NCBI GenBank assembly: GCA_951799425.1
Contig: OX637404.1
Span: 19,368,045 to 19,432,044, forward strand
From: Ilex aquifolium
Lineage: Eukaryota > Streptophyta > Magnoliopsida > Aquifoliales > Aquifoliaceae
Reading direction: 5' to 3'
Length of the DNA stretch: 64,000 nt
The notes beneath the pieces are model-generated. The model was not told the DNA's origin, did not search any database, and saw only the letters and a list, made by a program, of their open reading frames with translations. Both the position numbers and the translations under genes were made by a program. Below are positions 32,301 through 42,300 of the stretch, in pieces (positions within the stretch are counted from its first letter, which is position 1; the number at the start of each line of letters is the position of its first letter).

Positions 32301-33745
32301 AAAAACAACTTGTGAGGGACCTTGGAGAGGCAAAGGTTGAGGTGGAGATACCCGGGACTAATGCTTTTATAGTAAGCTTGCAAGTTCGGCCTACCTTGTT
32401 AGATCAAATAAAGGAGGCACAACTGAATGATCCGAATTTGGTGAAGATTCTAGAAGAAACGGAGCAAGGAGAGAAGACTGATTTTCATTTGATAGATGGA
32501 GTGTTGAGATTTGGAGATCGAATATGCGTACCTAATGACCCAAAGATCAAGAAACAAGTGATGGAGGAGACCCATTACTCTCGTTTCACAGCTCATCCAG
32601 GAAGTACAAAGATTTATCAGGACCTGAAAGGGATATTTTGGTGGAATAAAATGAAGAAGGAAATGGCTGACTATGTGTCTAGGTGTTTGACATGTCAAAA
32701 AGTGAAAGCAGAACACCAATGGCCAGGAGGATTATTGCAACCACTTCCTATCCCTGAGTGGAAGTGGGAGCACATTACCATGGATTTCGTGAGTGGGCTA
32801 CCCAAGACCCCGAGTGGATATTTGGGTTGTGGTGGACAGATTGACAAAGTCCACACACTTTTCGCCATTGAGGACTACTTATCCCTTGGAGAAATTTGCT
32901 AAACTTTATGTAAAAGAGATTGTGAAATTACATGGGCCCCCAGTGTCGATTGTTTCAGATAGAGATCAACGATTTGTCTCAAGGTTATGGGGTAGTTTAC
33001 AAAAGGCTATGGGCACCGAGTTGAGATTTAGCACATCTTACCACCCACAGACAGATGGACAGTCGGAGAGAGTTATTTAGATATTGGAAGACATGCTTCG
33101 TGCTTGTGTGCTTGACTTAAAGGGTTATTGGGAAGAGTATTTACCACTAGTTGAGTTTGCTTATAATAATAGCTTTCAAGCTAGCATTGGCATGGCACCG
33201 TATGAGGCTTTATATGGGTGAAAATGTAGATCTCCAATTTGTTGGGCTGAATTCAGGGAAAGAAAGATATATGGGCCAGAGATAGTACAAGAGACTACGG
33301 ATAAAGTACAATTGATTCAGGAAAGACTTCGGGTTGCTCAGAGTAGACAGAAAAGTTACGCAGACAATCGGATGAGAGACTTAGAATTTCAGGAGGGCGA
33401 TCATGTATTCCTAAAGGTGTCACCTTGGAAAAGGATTATGAGATTTGGTCAAAAGGGAAAGTTGAGTCCAAGGTATATTGGACCCTTCAAGATTCTAGGA
33501 AGAGTTGGTGTAGTGGCTTATAGGCTAGCCTTACCACCAGAGTTGGCTGGTATCCACAATGTATTTCATGTATCAATGCTTAGGAAGTACATGTCAGATC
33601 CATCACATGTAATTGAGGTTGAGCCGTTACAAATGCGAATGGATTTGTCTTATGAGGAGCTACCAATGAAGATCTTGCATCGAGAAAAACGAGTATTAAG
33701 GAACAGGGTCTTTCCATTCATTAAAGTTCTGTAGAAGAACCACTC
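32301..33745 (+). pseudogene. Integrase and chromodomain-like C-terminus of Ty3 element
   Basis: An HHCC-type zinc region ([30 protein letters not shown]) leads into the integrase core (SIVSDRDQRFVSRLWGSL, STSYHPQTDGQSERVI). A GPF/Y-type module follows ([16 protein letters not shown]...[12 protein letters not shown]), then a chromodomain-like end near 33670-33760. Decayed. Confidence 0.85.
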
Positions 33746-33860
33746 GGAAAGGGAAGCTACCTAGGAGAGCAAATAAGAGATGAAGGAAAAGTACCCACAG
33801 TTGTTCCAACCTCGGGACGCACCAAGTTTGGAGGACCAAACTTCTTGAAGGGGGGAGAGT

Positions 33861-36278
33861 TGTAATGCCCAATACAGGTATGCGTTTGGACCTATTTAAT
33901 AAATAAATAGATAAATAAAAAAAGATCAAATTATTTAGAAATTTAGAATTAGTTGTACGCTGATACCTTATGGTTAAACTATAAAAAATATATATTTATT
34001 TATTTAGTGTATTGGGTACCAAGGGTAACTATAAAATAAGAATAATAATAAAAAAAAGGGGGATAAAAGTGTAATTAAAATAAGTCCCCTTGTTGCCCTA
34101 GACGTCCACTGATATATAGGTATATATATTTTCTTCCCATAATCACACCTACACACGTTATAATAAACGAATGAGAGGAGAGGTTAGGGTTTCGAGTAAA
34201 GAAAATAAAAGAGAAAGAAAGAAGAGGATTTAGAGAAAAAGGAAGAAAACTAGAAGATTTGATCATCAAGGTTAGTCTTCATATCGAAATTTAATTATGT
34301 ATTTATTCATTATATGTACACATATACAAGTTTGTAGTCTGATATATCTTGCAAGCAATCCATATGGGTAGGTTTATATGGTTAAAATATTTAAATTCAA
34401 ACATAATGTGGTTGGTATTTGTGTTAAGAAGATATTGGGAAAAAGGGGAAGAAAGAAAGGTACAAACCAAAGCTTCAGGATACGCAAGGTTGAAGAAGAT
34501 GAAAATTCTGAAATTTTGGAAATCTCTTCTTTAGTTTTAAATAGCTTTGTTTTGACCCTTATACTTTTATAAACTCAATTTTGACCACCATGGAACTTGG
34601 TAATTTATAGAACTGGCCCAATATATTTGAAACAAATATTGTCATTTCAAAACAGCCCTCAAGTCTTGAAAAATTTGTGAAATTTTGAAACGACCCCTAA
34701 AAGTTTCGATTAAGTGTTTAAAAATCAATAGTTACTCTAATAAATCAAATTGAGATTGTATTCTCGAAAAATAGGTCTCTAGTACCTTAAATAATATTCT
34801 GGAAAATTTACGGCAGCCCCGAAAATAGAAAAATTAGTTTTTAATGAAATTACACTTTGACCCCAAAAATTTCAAAAAAATTATGATTTGACCCCAAAAC
34901 TTTAGAAACTTTTTTCTAAACAGCCCAGAATACTTACATACCCTATTACCTCGTATTAGAAAATATATTTATATGTAAAAGATATATTAAGTATATATCA
35001 ATGGTTAGGAAGTATAAAAAAAATAAATATAGAATCGCGAAACGACGAAGTTAGGAATATAGATTGATTGTTATATGTTATTTTGGATTAGGTGGTGAAT
35101 GCATTGAGGTTGAGAAAGAGTGCTTTGAATTGGATTTTGGGAATCAAGGTGAGTAGTTTACTACTTCTTTTGGGAGGATTTTCTATATTAAATGTGTAGG
35201 TGCGTGCGTGCTGATTTTTCATATATATGATATAGGTGTTGATGTTTGGGGTTGCAATTAAATGTTTTGCAATTGTGAACTGTTATACATGTGCATTTTG
35301 AAAAATTTGTGAGATGATTTTATATAATTGTTTTGGTGATGAAAGAGAAATTTTGTGTACGTTGGAACTGAAACTATAGTTTTGGTGTGTATGAAAATCA
35401 TATTTATGAGATGGGGACTAGGTTACCAAGTCTAAATGGTAACGAGATTGTATACCGGTGTGATTGGTATAGGGATGTGCACATAGGAGTCAGTCATCAG
35501 ATTAGTGATGGCAAGAGACGGGACCAGTTACCAAGCTAGTGGTAACAAGAGAGACGGAGCCAGTTACTAGGCTAGTGGTAACAAACATGATTTGACAAAT
35601 GTATTTGGAACTGAATGTGTGTGTAAATGTTTTGTGTTATAAATGTCTTTTCATTTATAAAGTTATTTGTGAAAATGAGTGGTGTTTTGGGTTATAAATG
35701 TCTTTTCATTTATAAAGTTATTTGTGATCATGAGATCATTTTGTTTAAATGATTATGTGGGAGGGGTTGGGGTACAGTTTGTTGTGTTTATGTGTGTATC
35801 AAAGTTTATTTTCGTATATAAACTGTGGGATTTATTTTCACACTTCATTAGAGATGGTTGCTATTCACGGGTCATTGTGCTCATCCAAACATTTAACATT
35901 TTTCAGGTGAGGATCAGGGTGAGGAGTAAGTCCACAGATAGACAAGGGATTAGAGGAATTAAAGATTTATTTTATTGTAGGTCTTCAGGAATAAAAGTTT
36001 TTAATAGTTTTGTGAAAAATGTTTAATTGTTTTGGAAACAATGTTGCTTATGCTTAGAGTAGTGAACCTTATGGTTTAATTATTATTTTACATGAGTTTA
36101 ATAATGATGTTGGTGATGTTTAGTTTATTCATCTGATATTCATGAGGTCAATAGATTAGATCACTTTATTATTTGTCTTCCGCTATATTTTGCATTTATT
36201 ATACACAAGGTTGGTTGGTTAAGGCCTTGGTGGCCGGTCCGCCGCCCACCCTATATGATCCGGGGTGGGAGTGTGACA
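33861..36278 (+). repeat. 3' LTR of Ty3 chromovirus-like element
   Basis: 2,418 bp, uninterrupted, from tgtaatgcccaatacagg to gggtgggagtgtgaca. Sub-repeats lie at about 35485-35590, and a short local duplication (gttataaatgtcttttcatt) at about 35635-35720. The ctgac target duplication follows. Confidence 0.93.
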
Positions 36279-36283
36279 CTGAC

Positions 36284-36609
36284 ACTTGATACGTGTGAGA
36301 TAATCTGGCTACGATCGATTCTTGGCGAATTGAGATTTTTAGTGATTTATCTATCCACATTATATTGTGATAATCGATCTGTTATTCAACTCGCTTCTGA
36401 CTCTGTACTACATGAGAGGACGAAACATGTAGAGATCGATGTTCACTTTCTTCGGAAGAAAGTTAATTGTGGTATTGTCACTCCATTATTTGTGGAGACC
36501 AATGATCAGGTTGCGGATGTTTCCACCAAACCTATCACTCTATCCATTCTCCGAGACTCCATTGTCAAGTTTGCTTAGTTGACATTTTTGCGCCTAACTT
36601 GAGGGAGAG
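36284..36609 (+). pseudogene. Remainder of copia RNase H and purine tract
   Basis: The copia RNase H resumes after the Ty3 insertion, with LYCDNRSVIQLASD and ERTKHVEIDVHFLRKKV. A non-coding tail follows and the purine tract cttgagggagag at 36598-36609. Fossil. Confidence 0.85.
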
Positions 36610-36788
36610 TGTTGGAGTTATAGTTTAATTTATTAGAGTTTCTTTTCCATTTTTACTCTTACTATGACTTTTATGTTTTGCCTAAACCAAATGGGCGTTC
36701 AGGTCACTTTATACTATTGTTTGAGTACTATATATACGGAACTCTAACTCTTATTTTAAGTATCCCTTTCACTCATAGATACTCCAAG
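36610..36788 (+). repeat. 3' LTR of copia fossil
   Basis: Begins tgttggagttatag and ends tactccaag, matching 12265-12440 with about 14% differences. It is followed by the 5-bp target duplicate and then by the displaced SOT2 upstream flank. Confidence 0.88.
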
Positions 36789-36998
36789 TATTCTAAATTT
36801 AATCTATTTGCTTGTTCACCCAATTTACAAAATTCTAGTTGAATACGACATTACAACAATATCCTCTAAAGTAATTCTCATTTCTTTTTTAACTTACCTC
36901 TTAAATAACTGGAGTGGATCCTTCATTTATTTCTGAGTTTTCAGTGATATCATGGGATTGTATTCAGTGGGTCCTTCAACATGTTATCATTGATGATA
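36789..36998. repeat. Flank C: displaced part of the SOT2 upstream region
   Basis: Closely matches the SOT1 flank, for example aatctatttgcttgt, cttacctcttaaataactgg and tgggtccttcaacatgttatca. In SOT1 these words directly continue the sequence that at SOT2 breaks off at 12264. This proves that the copia element split a pre-existing duplicated unit. Confidence 0.88.
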
Positions 36999-38425
36999 AA
37001 TTGACGACACATTCTGATGCGCCCGGTGTGTCAATTCTTGGATCACACTATGATACTTTTCATGTGTTAAAATTGATATATGTTGTATGTATATAATAGA
37101 CATTATAATATTCATAGTTCAATCCTCTATATATTTTATAAGCAGTGAAGCATTGACGTCATAGTGACTAAACCATACATATGATGTGTGTATGCAATGT
37201 GACATTGGTGTTACAATGACCAAAACCTCATTTTTAATAAATTTCAACGATACTGATGGTGTGTGTTTTTCACCGTGAAACCCTCAATAATAATAGATTT
37301 TTTTAACACCTGAGAATGATATTTGTGGTAGATATTTGTGTACCTTTTGAATTTCAAATTTTTATCCTCAAATCGTGAAAATTTTGGCACCAATAGTGAA
37401 AAAATGCGAACAGTTATTGTCTCTTTCCATTCTTTCCGACGGTTTCCTTAGATAGGTAGGAAATTTTTCAAATTGAAAAAGGGTTATTTTGAATTTTAGT
37501 GGATGAATTTTTTTATAAATATTTTTAAAAGATATATTTTTTCACTAATAATTTTAATTTTGTGTACCGACCCCTTCTTCCAAAAATATTTACTTGTCCA
37601 TCCAATCTTACATTTTTATATACTATTCTGGTCAAGTGTGGGCCCCATCAGGCATGCACCAACCCGATCGAATCACATCATTTTGACTTGAATTTACCAG
37701 AATGTCCTTCACCAAAAAACAATCCAAGCCTATGAAATTTTTATTTTGGGCCCTATGGTAATTTCAAAAATTATTCCTGTCAGCGCAAAAGATCCCACCG
37801 TCTTATCCCATGTAGCACATGGGTTACGAGAATCCGGTTCAGAAGGGAAAACATGTACTATTCACTACGGCCGATCAATTCAATCACAACTTTTATCCCA
37901 TCAAAATTTTCAACCAAATAAGAAACAAATGGGTCCCAGGATATTTTTAGCCATTTCGACCCAGTAATCCCCCAATACGAGTTTATTTCAGGTTTGAATT
38001 CGGGTTAGATTTGATCAGACTTGAAATTAACCTGTTGTTCTAAATCTGATATATACTACATAATATTCATCTGAAGTAACAATCAATAACTTCAATTAAA
38101 TGTTTAATACCATAGTATTTAAAGCATACTGGACAAAATCAATTTACACTTTCTTAATATAAAGATATAATAGTAAAATTAACATAATAGCCATAATAGC
38201 TAAATTAACATAAAAAAGCATACCTAACTCAATATTTAACAATAATATTCAGGTTGAGCCCGATTTAATATTCTGGTTGAACCCGATAACTTGAGACTTC
38301 AACTCGGGTATTGCCCAAATTCAATTCGGGTTGATATTTTTCTACTCATGTCCAACCCAAGTATTAAAAACCTTTCGAGTTGAATTTGAATTGACTTGCC
38401 CAAGTTATACCCATACACCTCCTAA
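36999..38425. other. Intergenic, no gene recognised
   Basis: AT-rich DNA. Around 37990-38410 there are repeated ttcgggttg / caactcgggt / aacccga words, probably a decayed repeat that I cannot assign. No supported reading frame. Confidence 0.5.
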
Positions 38426-38813
38426 GAGCATATCCAACAGATGTTGTAAATCATCAAAATATGTATAATTTAGCTAATCAAAGCCACTTTTCATGCTCCA
38501 ACAGATGCTCTTCATAATAGCTATAATGCATTTTTGCTACAGTGATTCTCTAAATATAAAGAATCACTGTAGCAATATGTAAACACAAATATATATTATT
38601 TTATCTCTCTTCCTCTCATTTCTTCCATTCTCTCTCTTTCTCCCTTTCACTATTCCCAAAAAATATAATACAAAAGGGATGATAAATAATATTTAAAATG
38701 AGTAGTTAAAAATATAGAGAATCTGTTGGAGTGTATATTGAAAAAGTGAGTAGCTAAAATAAAAAAAGTTACTTTTTGGGTAGCTAAAATAGCTATTGTC
38801 GTTGGAGATGCTC
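38426..38813. mobile_element. Harbinger/Tourist-type MITE
   Basis: 388 bp with inverted ends gagcatatccaaca and (read inward) gagcatctccaacg, and a 3-bp TAA duplication at 38423-38425 and 38814-38816. It has no coding capacity. The gagcatctccaac end is a common plant MITE terminus. A TAA duplication is the Harbinger signature, though three bases alone are weak evidence. Confidence 0.65.
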
Positions 38814-38816
38814 TAA

Positions 38817-39352
38817 GAGAACTGATAAAGGTCGGTGGAATCGTACCATGTGACATTTTCCATTCCGATGTCATTCCACATTTTGCTGTCACCAAATCGT
38901 CTATTGTTCCATGACTCTACGGTATGGTCGAAACACTCATCATGTTCAACTTCTTTTTGTATATATAAATAATCTACAAAAATTATGTTACTATGACTAC
39001 CAGATTATCCGGTTTGAGTTCTAAGCAATAAGAAAGAGAAAAAGAAACAAATATTCAGGTTCGACTACATTGTATTCAAAGGAGCTGCGAGTTTATTACA
39101 AGAATTGCCAAGAACAATCATTCCACAGTCTGCAGATGGCAAAGGAAAGCTCCATCAAAAATGAATCTCCCGTGCCTCTTCACCCGATACATGCTTACTT
39201 TCTGGTGTATAAGAATCAATTTCCCCTATCAAAAACTCGAAAACCAAAAGAGGAAAAGTATAACAAGAAAAACTTGTAACAAGGCCAAAATTTTCTACTT
39301 TCTACTCTGCAAGGGTGCCAATAAATTAGGATGCAATGAGAAGTTGCACAAA
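38817..39352 (-). other. Intergenic and probable 3' UTR of GAUT11-like gene
   Basis: No gene. On the minus strand an AATAAA (plus 39092-39097) lies about 255 nt after the GAUT stop codon and is a plausible polyadenylation signal. The 3' UTR would then run from 39352 to about 39070. Confidence 0.5.
39092..39097 (-). terminator. Candidate polyadenylation signal of GAUT11-like gene
   Basis: AATAAA on the minus strand about 255 nt beyond the stop codon. Chosen on position only. Confidence 0.4.
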
Positions 39353-42300
39353 TCAACTTGTTACACAACCTTGGAGATATGGGTGAGTCTGATTCACATA
39401 CCGTTCCCATAGAGGCCTATACCTGCCAATTCCCAACTTCAGCCATGGTTTCATGTTCCCATTGAAGTGAATTACAGCTGCGCTCTCTATCAGGCGGTTG
39501 TCAATATTCAGGTCGTAACCCAATCCCAAGACATGCCATCTCCTATCGAGTGGCTCTGTCAATCCATAAAAAGCTAATAAGCCCAGAGGAAGGGTGCCCA
39601 GCTTCCAGAGTGTCCTATCAGTATTCTGCTCCTGCCAGTAATGATACTTTGCAGTCACATTTGCTTTTCTCCATGCAATCAAATCAAAAACATTCATACC
39701 AAATGCCCACCCACAAGTCTGAGGATCAAACTTGGAGCTAATGATTGGATTTGAGAAATTAAGATACTTGTAATAACGATGAAATGCTTCAAGACAGGTT
39801 TCCACTGCTCCATTTACATTTCCATGCAAATCCACTGAAAACAGAGGGATCAGATCCTTCTGGACAACGACATCGTCGTCAAGAAAAACCACCTTTTCCA
39901 ATTGAGGATATATCTCTGGCATGTAAAAGCGAAGGTGATTCAACAAAGACAAATACTTTGGATTCCAAAACTTTGGATCAATATTCACATCCTGTGAACC
40001 TTCAAAGTAGTGAGCCCGTGAATTTAACCAACCAAAGTTCTCAATGTTCTGCACTTCTATCATAGACCCTTTGAAGTCATTACTAAGAAACCAAGCCTGC
40101 ATTGCCCCATAGTTCACACCATTTGTAACAATGTGGAAAACAAGCTGCTTTGGATGCTCAGCATTTGAGATAGTCGAGTTGACAACAACGGAAACAGCCA
40201 GCAGATTATCTGAAAATATGCAAAAGTGGTAGAGATTGTTATCCACTAATCGGGGTGAGGTCCTCTGCTCATCTGCAAGCTCTTGTATTGACTTCTTCTT
40301 GAGCCAATAAGCCATTAATTTAATGGTTATGCAGTGTAGATTCTTGGGTAGTGCTTCTGCAGCCAATTGTCCAAATACAGTACTTTGGACAGTTGCTGTA
40401 CTCGCACGCTGTTCAAGGGCTTGAATGTGGGATTTCATCGTCATGATTGTGGTTGCTATATCATAATGGGAATCTTGTGCCTTGAAAATCAGAAATGATA
40501 GGCTTTTTATGACTGGCTCTGCTTCATCTAGTGTGATGGGCTCCTCCCTCATGGCAGCTTTTGAAAGTAAAAATTGGCAAGTTCTTATCTTTGAACTGAG
40601 CTCCCAAGCAAGATGGAGGTTATTATGCTCTTTTGCAATAATGACATAGGCTTTGGCAAGTGTCATTTGTTCCGCTAATTGCCTAGCATATGAACTAGCA
40701 CTTAATATGTCTTCAGTTAAATTGAAATGCTCATGCTTGACCTGTTCATGTCTGGCATCTCTCTCCTGGGAAAAGGGACAAAAACACGCACCAGATTAGT
40801 TCTCAAAAAATTAACTGAAAAAAGCAGTAGCATATCATCAAAACTTACTAGGTCAAAAGTAAATTATTCATATGAAGCAACTAACATCTAGTGTCATAGT
40901 AAAGAGCATGCAGAAATTCTATTTGAAAGATGTTTTTAAGTACACAAAGCCCCAAGATGACCTATGTATCTCACACTATCAAGATTCGTTGTCCTTTTTG
41001 TAATTTGGTGCTGTGTATCCTCTTATGCAATGAAAACAAAAGCTATCAATCCTCTTATCTACTTTGTATGAGGTGGTTAGAATACCGCAAACATCCTAAA
41101 TTGAGCAATGATGCATCAGTAAAAATTGCATGGTTGAATCGTTAGTTCTCAAAATGCCGAATACTGAAGTATGCAGGCCTGTAGACAAGATTCATTGTTC
41201 AATGTTACTGGAACTCTTTTTCCCCAATCTTGATAATTTTTCTCGTATTTTAACCGAAACAATCTCTAGAAGTTAAATATCTCATTTATTAGAAGATTAT
41301 GTTGCAATGAAGTAATGGATTTTTGCAGCAAGTGCCTGCTCCTTGCTCTAACTTACATTCTCACCCTTAACAGCTTGAAATTTTACCTATATTACATGGT
41401 GACAATTGTAAATGTGCAAGGTACTTAATTTAATAATTGACAACTAGACAAGAGTACGGGATATACATCCAACATGTCGCAGTGGATATGCAGCTAACAT
41501 GCATGTCTAGGGATTCAAGTCCACTCTGATTTTACAAAGCATTCTCTTGCAATACGCCTTTGTCCTATGGTTTTTTTTAAATGAGTTCAGTGTCCCCACT
41601 GAATGCACCATGTTAAAAAACAACATTTTGCCCCAAGAGCGAAATGAACAACACGAGCATTTGAATATTTGATCCTGTCCCATATACTTCAGTATGGGGT
41701 TGAAGGAGTTCAACACCTACCCATGTAGCCAGACCAAACACATGCACCCAGCTCTACATAACATAAGGTTTAACATTGCACTTAGTAACAGACCCTCTTG
41801 AATCAATCCCTCCATTTGAAGGACATCACAAAATGATTTTCCTATATGTGAGCATTAAATTACTATGAGAAAACTGATAATTTAGATCAAAGAAAAAAGA
41901 AAGAAACTAGAAGAAAGAAATATTATTGAGGCATAACTAGCCAGAACAAAACTTAAAGGAAAACTACATATAAGAGGTCTTTATATAGTAGAGCAAAAGG
42001 AAAACAAACAGACTAAGTTAGGGCAACATAAAAGAAAACAAATGACTAAACTACCCCTAAGTCTAAATATAATAACTATTCTAACACCCTCCCTCAAACT
42101 CATGATGTGGTAGCAGAAAACATCAAGAGTTTGACAAGAAGAAAACGAAAGCGAGTGATAGGATGCGACTTTGTGAAGAAATCTGCTAGTTGCATAGTAA
42201 TCAAAAGAAAGGGGAGGAAGATATATCAACAGTAGAGGCAGCAACTTCTGGAACATGGAGCTCCTTCAACACATACAGTCCTCCCTTTCTACGGCCTGTG

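Larger units (their letters stand above)
19684..36278 (+). mobile_element. Ty3/Gypsy chromovirus-like (Tekay/Del type) element inserted in copia RNase H
   Basis: Complete in outline: LTRs at 19684-29078 (split by a LINE) and 33861-36278, and a perfect 5-bp target duplication ctgac (19679-19683, 36279-36283). The primer site tttggtatcagagc is at 29081 (tRNA-Met type), and the purine tract gaaggggggagag at 33848. Order is gag, protease, RT, RNase H, integrase and a C-terminal chromodomain-like segment. Without the LINE it is about 9.5 kb with ~2.4-kb LTRs, the size of Tekay/Del elements. The LTRs differ by roughly 7-9% in the stretches compared, suggesting an insertion some millions of years old. 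Broken, with about five interruptions besides the LINE. Confidence 0.92.
12265..36788 (+). mobile_element. Ty1/copia retrotransposon fossil, host of the nest
   Basis: Plus-strand copia element with short LTRs: 12265-~12440 and 36610-~36788, about 14% different by eye, so the oldest layer here. The primer site tagtatcagagc (about 12443) fits initiator tRNA-Met. A purine tract, cttgagggagag, lies just before the right LTR. The target duplication is 5 bp (atttt/attct, one mismatch), and the uninterrupted site is visible upstream of SOT1 (near 8335). Without its insertions it is about 5.8 kb, normal for copia. Gene order is gag, protease, integrase, RT, RNase H. It holds a solo LTR (12532-14632) and a Ty3 element (19684-36278, inside the RNase H region). 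Broken, with roughly ten interruptions. Confidence 0.9.

Noticed and set aside
38650-38895. Minus-strand coding frame over the MITE
   Set aside because: Coincides with the MITE and flank. Translation is low complexity.
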